A stretch of DNA of 64,000 nucleotides from JAHFTW01 sp038046785. GTDB taxonomy: Archaea; Thermoplasmatota; E2; JACPAO01; JAHFTW01. A program made the translations under genes and the position numbers. Below, one piece after another: positions 26,637 through 35,217 of this stretch (its first letter is position 1; each line of letters begins with the position of its first letter). The notes under the pieces were generated by a model. The model was not told the origin of the DNA, did not search any database, and saw nothing but the letters and a program-made list of their open reading frames with translations. The DNA lies in assembly GCA_038046785.1 (NCBI GenBank), contig JBBSVM010000001.1:124001-188000 (forward strand), given 5' to 3'.

Positions 26637-27563
26637 CTACGGCACGACGCGGGATTCGCCCAGGGCCAAGTCGAGCAAGTCGTCGCGTGGCTTGCCGCTT
26701 GCTTCCCAGGCGGAACGGATTCGTTCGAGCGGCTCCGTGAGCGGCTCCTGCGTGAGAACAAAGGTTCCCCAATGCATGGTTGCGAGTCGCTTGGCGCCCA
26801 AGTCGGCGAGCGCCTTCACGGCCTCGTCGGGGTCCATGTGCACCGATTTCATGAACCAGCGCGGTGCGTAGGCGCCGATGGGGAGGATGGCGGTGTCGAT
26901 GCCGGAGTGGGTCTGCCCGATGGCTTGGAACCAGTGGCCGTAGCCGGTGTCGCCGGCAAAGTAGAGTTTCGGCCCGCCCTTGGGCTCCACAATCCATCCG
27001 CCCCAGAGGCGGTCGTTGGTGTCCCACAGTGTGCGGCGGCACCAATGATGGGCGGGAACGAAGGTCATGCGGGTGCCGTTGATGTCGGCCGACTGCCACC
27101 AATCCAGTTCGGTGACATTGTGCAATCCTCTGCGACGGAACCAAGGCGCCGTTCCGAGGGGGACGAAGTAGCGCACCGAGGGGCCAAGGCGGCGCACCGT
27201 CCAGGAGTCGAGATGGTCGTAGTGGTCGTGGCTCAGGAGGACCGCGTCGATGGGCGGCAGTTCGTCGAGCGGGATGCCCGGGGGCGTCTGGCGTCGGATG
27301 CGGCCCGGGATGCGCCGACTCAGCACCGGGTCGGTCAAGATGGTGAGGCCGCCCGTTCGGATGAGATACGTGGCGTGGCCAATCCAAGTCAGGCTCGCCT
27401 GGCCGGGCGCAACGGTGGGCAGTGGCCCCCGCTTCACGAGCACCTTGGCCGCCTCGGCAGCGCGGTCGTGGCCGCGCCCCGAGAATCCGCCTTCACGCAG
27501 AATCCGCCAGAGATCCCGGAATGCGGGCAGAGGATGGCTCAGCCGGTCGTCGAAGCGCCCCAC
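26637..27563 (-). CDS. NAPE-PLD-like metallo-beta-lactamase-fold hydrolase 1
   Basis: 308 residues from GTG 27563. Metal-binding motif SHDHYDHLD, histidine in VPAHHW, and AGDTGYGHW provide the usual zinc ligands; WIGHATYLI and ILTDPVLS are typical of the UlaG/NAPE-PLD branch, whose eukaryotic members cleave N-acyl phosphatidylethanolamine. The physiological substrate in archaea is unknown. The start overlaps the end of its paralog by 25 nt. Confidence 0.87.
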   Translation of the reverse strand: MGRFDDRLSHPLPAFRDLWRILREGGFSGRGHDRAAEAAKVLVKRGPLPTVAPGQASLTWIGHATYLIRTGGLTILTDPVLSRRIPGRIRRQTPPGIPLDELPPIDAVLLSHDHYDHLDSWTVRRLGPSVRYFVPLGTAPWFRRRGLHNVTELDWWQSADINGTRMTFVPAHHWCRRTLWDTNDRLWGGWIVEPKGGPKLYFAGDTGYGHWFQAIGQTHSGIDTAILPIGAYAPRWFMKSVHMDPDEAVKALADLGAKRLATMHWGTFVLTQEPLTEPLERIRSAWEASGKPRDDLLDLALGESRVVP

Positions 27564-28702
27564 GCCACCGAGAAGGGAACACGCACTTGAGTGGTTTGCG
27601 CAACGGGAAGCCGGATCGGTTGGTGCTGGTGCTCGCTGTGGTTGCGGGCGGGTGCTGCAATCGAGCGGGAGCCTCCAACCGGCATCTCCCAGAGAGCGTT
27701 TGCGTCGAGGCCGGCGTCGGCCCAGGCGCGGCGGGTCCACTCGATGGGCTCCATGACCGGCTCCGGGCTGAGACGGAAGGTGCCCCAATGCATCGGAACC
27801 ATCGCCTTGGCGCCGAGGTCGCGGAAGGCCTGGACCGCCTCCTCCGGGTCGGTGTGGACGCCGCCGTTGTGCTCGCGCGGGGCGTAGGCGCCGACCGGCA
27901 GGAGGGCGACGTCGATGTTGGGGTGGCGTTTGCCAATCGCCTCGAAGCAAGTGCCGTAGGCGGTGTCGCCGCTGAAGTAGACTTTGCGGCCGTTCGCGTC
28001 GGTGATGACCCAGCCGCCCCAGAGCGAGTGGTTGCGGTCGAAGAGGCCGCGCCGGCTCCAGTGGTGGGCCGGGACCAGTTCGATGCGCAGCCCGCCGAGG
28101 CCCGCGTCCTGCCACCAGTCGAGTTCGGTGACGTCGAGGAAGCCGTGGCGCTCGAACCAGCCTGCGTTGCCATGCGGGACAAACATCGGTGTGTCCTTGG
28201 GCAGGCGCAGCAAAGTGCGCTTGTCCATGTGGTCGAAATGGTTGTGGCTGATGAGGACCCCGTCGATGGCGGGGAGCCCTTCCCACGGGATGCCGGGTTC
28301 GACGAGGCGCCGGATGCCGCCGGGGAGCGTGTTGGACCAGATGGGGTCGAGCAGGAGGGTGCGGCCGCCCATCTGAACGATGAAGCTGGCGTGGCCGGCC
28401 CAGGTGATGCGCACTTCGCCGGGGCGCGCCTTGCGCAGGTTCGCCTGGGGGCGCAGGGGGGCATGCAGGCCTGGCGTGCTCTTGCGCAAACGGCTCCAGG
28501 GGCCGTGGACACCCCAGAACCAGAACATCTCCTTGATGCTGGTGAGCAGCCGGGGCGTGGGGTAGGTGATGCGGTGGTCCCAGGTGCGGGCCGGTCCGGG
28601 CGTCCCAGGGGACGGCTTGGCCGGAAGGGCCGGGGGCGTGCCGAAGAAGTCAATCCAGGGCGCCTCGTTCTGTCGGGTCGCATTCGTTTCCATGACGGAC
28701 AT
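27539..28702 (-). CDS. NAPE-PLD-like metallo-beta-lactamase-fold hydrolase 2
   Basis: 387 residues, clearly paralogous to the downstream neighbour: TWAGHASFIV, LLLDPIWS, SHNHFDHMD, VPAHHWSRR, SGDTAYG and PMHWGTF. It is longer at both ends, with a Pro-rich N-terminus and a polar tail containing SEHQHQ. The tandem arrangement suggests duplication. Substrate unknown. Confidence 0.87.
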   Translation of the reverse strand: MSVMETNATRQNEAPWIDFFGTPPALPAKPSPGTPGPARTWDHRITYPTPRLLTSIKEMFWFWGVHGPWSRLRKSTPGLHAPLRPQANLRKARPGEVRITWAGHASFIVQMGGRTLLLDPIWSNTLPGGIRRLVEPGIPWEGLPAIDGVLISHNHFDHMDKRTLLRLPKDTPMFVPHGNAGWFERHGFLDVTELDWWQDAGLGGLRIELVPAHHWSRRGLFDRNHSLWGGWVITDANGRKVYFSGDTAYGTCFEAIGKRHPNIDVALLPVGAYAPREHNGGVHTDPEEAVQAFRDLGAKAMVPMHWGTFRLSPEPVMEPIEWTRRAWADAGLDANALWEMPVGGSRSIAAPARNHSEHQHQPIRLPVAQTTQVRVPFSVAWGASTTG

Positions 28703-28848
28703 TCTCCCGCGGCAGCCTTTGGTCTCTTGCCCAGGAGGCTATAGAGAGTGCGGTGAGGGACTCGAATGGTGGACCTGTCGAGGCGGCTCCGCTGCGCCGT
28801 CGGCAGCCTCAAATGGCGCGCGGCCCAAGTATCCGCCCCGGTGTCTTG

Positions 28849-29247
28849 ATGCCCCGCGCCATCCCCGACCCCAACCTCCAGCTCGCCGACGCCCTCGACG
28901 GCATGGCCGCCGCCATCCACAAGGGGCGCAAAGTGCCCAAAGCCGACCTGGAAGCGGCCGGCAAAGCGGCGCACCATCTGCGACCCCGCCACGCGCCCGA
29001 GGAGTCCGCCAACGCCGTCCGTTTCGAAGTGGCGCGCGCCGCCCTCATGGTGAACGCCCCCGGCGCCGCAGCCGGTGAGAGCCCCGCAACGTGGGACGCC
29101 GAAGATGCGGCGCGCCGCCTTGCTGTCGACCTGCGCGCCTACGCCACGCACACCGTCCCTGAACCGGTCGAAGCGGCCAGCAGCCGCGCCCGGCCCGGCC
29201 AGGTCGCGGCACGCCTCAAACGGCGCTACGCTCGGATTGGAAAATAG
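28849..29247 (+). CDS. Small helical protein, unknown
   Basis: 132 residues, Ala/Arg-rich and predicted helical, ending AARLKRRYARIGK. No recognised domain and no membrane segment. ATG 28849 is chosen; an in-frame ATG at 28813 would add 12 residues. A CTCAAAT box lies about 35 nt upstream. Codon usage matches its neighbours, so it is probably real. Confidence 0.5.
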   Translation: MPRAIPDPNLQLADALDGMAAAIHKGRKVPKADLEAAGKAAHHLRPRHAPEESANAVRFEVARAALMVNAPGAAAGESPATWDAEDAARRLAVDLRAYATHTVPEPVEAASSRARPGQVAARLKRRYARIGK

Positions 29248-29253
29248 CCCGAT

Positions 29254-29748
29254 TTAGGTCTGGCACGGGATTTCGCCCAGGACCTCGGTGACGGTCTCCA
29301 GCGCCCCCATGTAGCGCAGGGCGAGGAGACGGGAGCCTTTGATGTGGAGGCGACCCGACAAGATTGCTTTGCGCTCCGTCAGTTCGCCACGTTGGACGGA
29401 AGCGAACACGTCGTAGGGTCCTTCGATGGTAAACGTGGGCTCTGGCAGCGTTGCCAGGATGTCGTCCCCGTCGTGCCCCATGCGCCCGTCGGCGAGCCCT
29501 GTGCCGTCGAAGTGGGCGTAGAGGTAGTGGTAGCGCCCCGGCGGCGTTTCGCGGATGCGGATGAGCAGCCGAAGGTCCACGCCTTTCACCGCTTCCGCCA
29601 CGCGCGGGTCGCTCTTCATGACCTCAAGCGCCTTGCGGCCCCAGCCCGGGCCGAGGTACGGGATGCTCAACGGCGCGCAGCACTGTCCGGATGGTCTTGA
29701 ACCGACCGACACGCTTCCAATCCTGCCTCGCGCGCGGATGCTACCCAT
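29254..29748 (-). CDS. SCP2-like sterol-carrier-fold protein
   Basis: Up to 164 residues. The clear domain starts at about IPYLGPGWGRK and runs through LLIRIRETPPGRYHYLYAHFDG, FTIEGPYDVFASVQRGELTERKAILSGRLHIKGS, a pattern typical of SCP2 domains (lipid or hydrophobic ligand binding). A TTG at 29670 would give 138 residues and a tidier N-terminus. ATG 29748 is kept because a TATA-like GATTTAG sits about 25 nt before it. Divergent from thioredoxin. Confidence 0.68.
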   Translation of the reverse strand: MGSIRARGRIGSVSVGSRPSGQCCAPLSIPYLGPGWGRKALEVMKSDPRVAEAVKGVDLRLLIRIRETPPGRYHYLYAHFDGTGLADGRMGHDGDDILATLPEPTFTIEGPYDVFASVQRGELTERKAILSGRLHIKGSRLLALRYMGALETVTEVLGEIPCQT

Positions 29749-29770
29749 CCGCACTCCCCCACCGCACCCG

Positions 29771-29777
29771 CTAAATC
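29771..29777. promoter_or_regulatory. Shared TATA-like box, thioredoxin and SCP2-like genes
   Basis: CTAAATC is 26 nt before the thioredoxin ATG on the plus strand, and its complement GATTTAG is about 25 nt before ATG 29748 on the minus strand, so one box could serve both leaderless genes. Confidence 0.4.
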
Positions 29778-29799
29778 CGAGGAGCGAATCGAACGCCGC

Positions 29800-30120
29800 A
29801 TGAGCGGTTCCGTTGCCACCGTCACCGACGCCAGTTTCAAGGATTTCACCGCCCAGAAGGGCGTCGTCCTTGTCGACTTCTGGGCCCCCTGGTGCGGCCC
29901 CTGCCGCCGCGTCGGCCCCGTCATCGAGCAGCTCTCGACCGAGATGCCCACCGTCCACTTCGGCAAGCTCAACACCGACGAGAACCAGATGACCAGCGTC
30001 CAGAACGGCGTCATGAGCATCCCCACCATCATGGTCTACAAGAACGGCCAGAAAGTGGACCAGATTGTCGGCGCCTACCCGAAGGAACACTTCGTTGCGG
30101 CGCTCAAGAAGCACGCCTGA
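29800..30120 (+). CDS. Thioredoxin
   Basis: 106 residues with the redox motif WCGPC in FWAPWCGPCRRVGPV, the cis-proline in MSIPTIMVYKNG and no signal peptide, so a cytosolic thioredoxin. Full-length for the family. Confidence 0.95.
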   Translation: MSGSVATVTDASFKDFTAQKGVVLVDFWAPWCGPCRRVGPVIEQLSTEMPTVHFGKLNTDENQMTSVQNGVMSIPTIMVYKNGQKVDQIVGAYPKEHFVAALKKHA

Positions 30121-30201
30121 ACCGTTTCGGCGTTCTCGCCCTGTTCCGCTTTGCCATCGCATCGGCAAAGAAGATAAACCCGCACCCGGTCAAATTGAGT
30201 T

Positions 30202-31095
30202 GTGGGGCGAAACGAGACGGGAGGCGCGCATTCCGTTCCGGCGGCCAAACCGACTCAAGTGCTGCGCGTCGGCCCGCCGCCCAAGGGCCGCATCGCGGAC
30301 CCGCTCCTCGCCGCCCTTGGCATTTTGGTCCTTCTCGGCGCGGTCGTGTTGGGGGCGGTCCTGCCTGACGTCGAAGTGCTGCCCAACCAGTTTCGCGTCA
30401 GCTTTGTCGAGGAGCAGACGCCCATCCCCGGACAGACCTCCTACATCGGCCGGACGACGGCGCGGTCCGAAGTTCTGCTCGACCTCGACGTTCCCGTCGA
30501 CCGCGTCACCGAGATTCGCTTCGTCTTCAACCTGAGCGATGATCTGCCCTCCAGCGAACCGGACTCGTTCGCGGTCAAGCTCTTTCCGCCCGGCGGAACC
30601 GATGCGGTGGACGACCCATTCGTCATCACGACGCCACGCGGCGAAGCCGTTGGCTCCACGGGCGGGGCCGCTACCGAGTACCAACCCACCTCCACGCTCG
30701 TGTCGCGCACCATTTCGGTGAACGCACGCCCCCAGGACAACGTCACCGAGACCTTCGACCTCACGCTCGACGAGAACGCCATCGCCGAGCGCATCCTCGC
30801 CAACGAACGGCGCCCCACGACCGGGACGTGGCGCCTCCTGGTCCGTCTCAGCACGTACGGCGACTGCCCCGCCACGGCGGACCCGCTGTCGTATGTTCCT
30901 CCCGCTCCCAACCCGAGCGATCCAACCAACGTGACGTTGCCCCCGGCTCCCGACCCCATCCTTCTGAACCGGGCAGCCATCTGTCAAGCGGCGACGGCAA
31001 GCAACGACCCCCGCGGCACCGACCCCGGCAACCCGTTCACCATCGAGTCTATCACGGTCATCTCCTTCGGCGTGGTTGCCGAACGACTCGGGTGA
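30202..31095 (+). CDS. Membrane-anchored extracytoplasmic protein, unknown
   Basis: 297 residues from GTG 30202, which lies about 27 nt after a GATAAAC box. A single helix near residues 33-53 is followed by a beta-rich exterior domain (for example EIRFVFNLSDDLPSSEPDSFAVKLFPPGG) and an Asn/Pro/Thr-rich stretch. No family recognised. It is followed 3 nt later by another anchored protein, so they probably work together. Confidence 0.6.
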   Translation: MGRNETGGAHSVPAAKPTQVLRVGPPPKGRIADPLLAALGILVLLGAVVLGAVLPDVEVLPNQFRVSFVEEQTPIPGQTSYIGRTTARSEVLLDLDVPVDRVTEIRFVFNLSDDLPSSEPDSFAVKLFPPGGTDAVDDPFVITTPRGEAVGSTGGAATEYQPTSTLVSRTISVNARPQDNVTETFDLTLDENAIAERILANERRPTTGTWRLLVRLSTYGDCPATADPLSYVPPAPNPSDPTNVTLPPAPDPILLNRAAICQAATASNDPRGTDPGNPFTIESITVISFGVVAERLG

Positions 31096-31098
31096 ATT

Positions 31099-31749
31099 AT
31101 GGCTGGAACCGATACTGTTGTGGGAATTGTGGGCGCCGTCGTCCTGGTGGCCGTGATGGTGGGCGTCTTCGCCTACGAGTACAACAACGCCCCCGTGGCA
31201 ACCAATGGCGAGGAGGCGGCCAAAGCGTCGTTCCTCTCGGACTATCCCGGCCTCAACGCGACGGGCGACCTCGACGGCGACAAGACGCTCAATTTCCAGG
31301 ACGCCGATTTGGATGGCGACCGGCTCAACAACTCCGCCGACGCCTCGATCGCAGTCGCCGTCCCGCTTTCCGGAACGGTCGCGCAGGCGACGACGGCCGC
31401 GCAGTCGGTCAACCTTCAGGTCCAGGTCGAAGCGGGCATCGAGATGTTCACCGCCTCCATCACCTACGACCTCGTGGCGCCCCAACCTGCGGCGCTCGCT
31501 CCGGCCATCCCGACCTTCCAGTTCACGCTGCTCGACGCAAGCGGCGCCTCCATCGCATCGGGCAGCAACACCTACTCCGGCCAGAGCGGCACCAACACGC
31601 TCGAAGTGGATGGCGGCGAGCTCCTGCCCGGAACCTACACGCTGCGCGTCACCGCCTCCAACCCGAGCCCCGGCGGCGCCTTCTCCGGTGAAGCGATTCT
31701 GGACTACGGCGGCCACGCCCACGAAGCGGGCCACAGCCACCCGGGCTGA
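31099..31749 (+). CDS. Membrane-anchored protein with Ca-binding Asp repeats
   Basis: 216 residues: N-terminal helix (about 8-26), then GDLDGDKTLNFQDADLDGD, two DxDxDG repeats like thrombospondin type-3 or dockerin-type calcium loops. A beta domain follows, with LLDASGASIASGSNTYSG and LPGTYTLRVTAS, and a His-rich end (GGHAHEAGHSHPG). It is probably a surface protein binding Ca and perhaps another metal. Function unknown. Confidence 0.62.
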   Translation: MAGTDTVVGIVGAVVLVAVMVGVFAYEYNNAPVATNGEEAAKASFLSDYPGLNATGDLDGDKTLNFQDADLDGDRLNNSADASIAVAVPLSGTVAQATTAAQSVNLQVQVEAGIEMFTASITYDLVAPQPAALAPAIPTFQFTLLDASGASIASGSNTYSGQSGTNTLEVDGGELLPGTYTLRVTASNPSPGGAFSGEAILDYGGHAHEAGHSHPG

Positions 31750-31778
31750 CACAACCTGCGCCACCAGCAGCGTTGGTG

Positions 31779-31985
31779 ACGCCGAAAACACAGATTGCGC
31801 AGATTTTTCTTGCTGTACGAGGGCAAACGAACCGATTCGCCATTGCCAAGTCTCCAAAATTCCACAGATGAGACCGCGGTTCAACCGCAACCCGCATCTG
31901 TGCCATTTTAGCGGGATGTGAGCGTCCACGAACGAATGGCCAGCCCGATTCCATGGGAGAGATTCTGTGAAATCTGTGTTTCGTC
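31779..31985. repeat. Inverted-repeat element R2 (long form, opposite to R1)
   Basis: Ends ACGCCGAAAACACAGATT (left) and ATTCTGTGAAATCTGTG (right) match the ends of R1 in reverse orientation, and the interior has the same CTCACATCCCGC, AAAATGGCACAGAT and GCGGTTGAACCGC elements when read on the minus strand. Length about 207 bp, with no ORF. It lies between convergent genes. Confidence 0.8.
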
Positions 31986-32043
31986 GGCGCAGTTGGGACG
32001 ACGGACTACGGATTGCGAGGAGCCAACGCACCGCTCCTGACCG

Positions 32044-33099
32044 TTAGACTGCAAAACGCAGCAAAGCTGCGGCACCGCCAAGGCCCGCGAGCCGTGCACC
32101 CGCCTCGTGACCGGTGCTGACGAGGGTGATGCGGGCACGTCCCTGCTCTGCAGCGCGCAGGTTCGCATCCCAGGTGCCCGAGCGCACCAGTTGGTCGGTG
32201 ACGAGGAGCGTTTCAATTGCGCCCGCAAGAATGGCGGCGCCCACCGCTTCCGGCCCGTACGCCACCGGTTTGCCGTTGGCGATGCGCTCGTACGTCTCGT
32301 CGACGAGCCGCGTTTCGGCCGCAACGCGGTGGTCGGCCGCCACGCGTTCCGCGATGCCGCGTCGAATCGCCTCCTGCAACCCGACGCGCCCGCCTTGCGA
32401 GGTTCCTTCCGAGATGGCGCCAGCCACCAGGGCGGGCTCGCGCGACCGAATCTGGTCAAGAAACTCGTCGCGCCACCAGCCGGGACCGACCACAATGAAC
32501 GGCAGCGTGGCAGGAACGCGGAACAGTTTGAGACTGCGTGCAGTCTCCTCGTAGAACCGACTCTTCGCCTCCGCGGCACCAGCGTGCCGTTTGCCCGGGA
32601 TGTTGGCAGGAAGCGTTCCAAGAATCTTCATGCCGCGCGGGGCGAGGATGGCAAACTGCGCCTCGGCATCATCGATGGCGAGCAGGAGCACCTGCGGCGC
32701 CGTGGAGCCTGCGACCGCTTCCTCGACGAGCCGCAACTGCCAGCCCTGCAGCGCACCGCGCTTCTGGATCTGCACCTCCATCCCGTCCGGTTTGAGGGCG
32801 AGCGTGTGGTGCCGCCCCATGTCCTGTGGCCCCGCCTCGATGGGTCCGAGGACGCGGAGGTGGTCGTCGAAGTCGTGCCACTCCACGGAGTCGGCGCGCA
32901 CCCCGAGCCGCATCGGCCGCTTCTCCGCCTTGCCTTCACGCACCTTGTCGCCGCCCCCGGCGACGTCGGCGGTGCGCACCGTGTCGGCGGTGACGCGGTC
33001 GCCGGGCGCGATGAGCGTGCGCAGCGTCCAGAGATCTTCGAGAGCGTCGAGCTTGAGGGTGAGAAGCCCCGCCGCCACATCCTTGCCCAAAAGTTTCAC
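32044..33099 (-). CDS. Pelota/Dom34 ribosome-rescue factor
   Basis: 351 residues, full family length. It recognises stalled ribosomes with an empty A site and acts with ABCE1. The N-terminal domain carries TLKLDALEDLWTLRTLIAPGDRVTADTVR; the central domain has IVVGPGWWRDEF; the C-terminal domain shows AIETLLVTDQLVRSG. There is no GGQ motif, which separates it from release factor aRF1. GTG 33099 overlaps the NEMF stop as GTGA. Confidence 0.95.
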   Translation of the reverse strand: MKLLGKDVAAGLLTLKLDALEDLWTLRTLIAPGDRVTADTVRTADVAGGGDKVREGKAEKRPMRLGVRADSVEWHDFDDHLRVLGPIEAGPQDMGRHHTLALKPDGMEVQIQKRGALQGWQLRLVEEAVAGSTAPQVLLLAIDDAEAQFAILAPRGMKILGTLPANIPGKRHAGAAEAKSRFYEETARSLKLFRVPATLPFIVVGPGWWRDEFLDQIRSREPALVAGAISEGTSQGGRVGLQEAIRRGIAERVAADHRVAAETRLVDETYERIANGKPVAYGPEAVGAAILAGAIETLLVTDQLVRSGTWDANLRAAEQGRARITLVSTGHEAGARLAGLGGAAALLRFAV

Positions 33100-35168
33100 G
33101 CCGGCACATCCCGCAGCGCTACCGGGCCGGCGGGCAGCACCGCGATGGCCTCCTCGATGGAGACGCCGAAACGTTCGGCGAGGGTGGCTGCCGCATCGTT
33201 GGGGTCCACGGTTCCGGGACTCACTTCGACGATGGCAGTAGTCCAGTGGGCAAGCGCCTCCTGCGTCGCTCCGACCAGTTTGGTGACGCGGCGCGGCCCT
33301 TCCTCGGCGCGCGGGGCATCCTTGGCGATTGGCCGACCATCCATCGTGAACTCCACCGCGCCGAGCCACCAGCGCATCGGCAGGTCGGACTCGACGTTGC
33401 GTTTGCCATGCACCATCCAGGCGCCCTTCGGGACGTACTCGCCGCTGCGCGGGGTCTTGCTCACCTGGCTGGCATTGACCCAGTAAGCGCTTGCGGGGCC
33501 GGCTTGGCGCCAGGCGCGGCTTGACACGACGGCGAAGTGGCAGGCGGCGCGCAGGTCGTCAGCCGAAATCTCCACGGGAGCGCCATCGGCGGGCCGCACA
33601 ACGATGCTGGGCGCGCCGTGGATTTCGGCGTGCACGTAGCGGTCGCCGTCGCGCAGGTACTTCTTGACGACCGCGTCGTTCTGGCCTGCGTTGCGTCCGC
33701 CGACGGCAAGGAATCCGCTTGGCGTGATGCTCCAGCGGTAGGACTCGAACCAGAAGTGGCGGCTCACCCGCTCGACGCGCACCGGAGCCGCACCGAACCC
33801 GTCCAGGCCGGCCTTCTCGAGCGCCGCGAGCTTCGCCTGGGTGTCGTTGCGTGCGACTTCGGCGCCGTCGCGGCGGCTGCGCTGTTTCTTGACGATGTCG
33901 TAGAACGCGGTGGCATTGTCCTGCACCGACAGGCGAAGGTCCACCTCGACGCGCCGCACCGCGCCATCCATGCCGGTGAGTTGCAGAAGGGCGGTGCCGT
34001 TGTGCGGGCGCAATTCGGGGACCTGCAGAGCCTGCGGATTGCCCGCTTCGCGGCCGGCGGCAAGTTTCGCCTCCACCTGGGCCCAGCTGTGGTTTCCACG
34101 TGCCCGGTTGAGGTCGGCCAGGAGGGTGGAAGCGGCCTGGAAGCTCGCGTAGAGCGCGTCGCCGTCCGCCTGCGCGACTGCCGCCTCCGCGTCGAAGCGT
34201 GCAATCGCCTCCTCAATCTGGCGCACTTGAAACAGAATCTTGCCCTTGGCCTCCTCGAAGCGCGGGCGGCGCGGGTCATCCGGTTCGTCCCCATCCTCGC
34301 CCTCGGGGCCGCCGACGAAGAGGGCGTCGAGCGCCTCGCGGAAGGTCGCGGTCTCCTCGTGGCTGAACGCGGGGGCGGGGTAGCGCCGCATCACAAAAGG
34401 AACCGCATCCACCAGCTCGGGCGTCGAGCCTTTCAATTCATGGACCAAAGCGGGAGCGAGGTCGTTGCGGGCCAGGTCGCCGCGCAGCGAGGCGACAGCA
34501 TCCTGGACCGCCTGCTGCTCTTGCGGGTTCAGCTCGGCGGCGACCCGCTTTTTCTCGACGTTGGCGCGCAGGCAGAGCTCCTCCGCCCAGAGCGGCCCGA
34601 AGCCGAGGTCGCCGGCCAGAACGCGCACCAGGTCGCGCTTGCCCGCGGTGAGGGCGGCGGCGAACACCTCCGGCGCCATGCGCAGAGCATCGGGGCCGGC
34701 GGGAGGCGGCTTGTAGGATTCGCCTTTCTTGAGCCGCCGGACGCCATGCTCTTCGCCGCGCATCGGCAGCAGGATGGTCCCTTCGCCGTCGAGGAGAAGC
34801 ATGTTGCCGTCGCCAAACAGTTCGAAGACCAGGCTGCGCTTGCCATCGCCGCGCTCCATGTCGAGCCGCAACAGCCGGTCGAAGCCGATTTGGCGGAACC
34901 CGCTCACCCGGCTGTTTTCGAGGTGCGAGCGGAGGACTTGGGCCAGCATGCTCGGCTTGTCGGGATTGTTGGGCGGGCGTTTGGTGAGGGTGAGGAAGCG
35001 ACCCGGTTGGACGAGCAGGTCGAGCTTTGCGGTGCCTTTGCGGCGCAGACGGATGAGAATCTGCTCTTTGGCAGGCTGGTACACCCGGTCCACCCGGGCG
35101 CCCACCAGCAAGGGGGCCAATTCGGCGGCAAGGGCCGCCGCGTCCACGTTGGAGATGGCCTGCTTCAA
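33096..35168 (-). CDS. NEMF/RqcH (Rqc2) ribosome quality-control protein
   Basis: 690 residues: N-terminal NFACT-N domain (about 1-180, SNVDAAALAAELAPLLVGARVDRVYQP), coiled-coil middle (about 300-420) and NFACT-R domain containing RHFWFESYRWSITPSGFLAVGGRNAGQND. The family binds 60S/50S subunits carrying peptidyl-tRNA and, in bacteria and eukaryotes, elongates the stalled chain with Ala or CAT tails. The TTG start (35168) lies 25 nt from a TTTAAA box. It is coupled to Pelota by GTGA. Confidence 0.95.
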   Translation of the reverse strand: MKQAISNVDAAALAAELAPLLVGARVDRVYQPAKEQILIRLRRKGTAKLDLLVQPGRFLTLTKRPPNNPDKPSMLAQVLRSHLENSRVSGFRQIGFDRLLRLDMERGDGKRSLVFELFGDGNMLLLDGEGTILLPMRGEEHGVRRLKKGESYKPPPAGPDALRMAPEVFAAALTAGKRDLVRVLAGDLGFGPLWAEELCLRANVEKKRVAAELNPQEQQAVQDAVASLRGDLARNDLAPALVHELKGSTPELVDAVPFVMRRYPAPAFSHEETATFREALDALFVGGPEGEDGDEPDDPRRPRFEEAKGKILFQVRQIEEAIARFDAEAAVAQADGDALYASFQAASTLLADLNRARGNHSWAQVEAKLAAGREAGNPQALQVPELRPHNGTALLQLTGMDGAVRRVEVDLRLSVQDNATAFYDIVKKQRSRRDGAEVARNDTQAKLAALEKAGLDGFGAAPVRVERVSRHFWFESYRWSITPSGFLAVGGRNAGQNDAVVKKYLRDGDRYVHAEIHGAPSIVVRPADGAPVEISADDLRAACHFAVVSSRAWRQAGPASAYWVNASQVSKTPRSGEYVPKGAWMVHGKRNVESDLPMRWWLGAVEFTMDGRPIAKDAPRAEEGPRRVTKLVGATQEALAHWTTAIVEVSPGTVDPNDAAATLAERFGVSIEEAIAVLPAGPVALRDVPA

Positions 35169-35190
35169 CAGGGGGCCGACGACACCGTTC

Positions 35191-35196
35191 TTTAAA
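35191..35196. promoter_or_regulatory. Symmetric shared TATA box
   Basis: TTTAAA is self-complementary and centred 25 nt from the NEMF TTG start on one side and 25 nt from GTG 35218 on the other. It can therefore direct leaderless transcription both ways. Confidence 0.6.
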
Positions 35197-35217
35197 GGGC
35201 CCCATCCTGGCCGCGCC

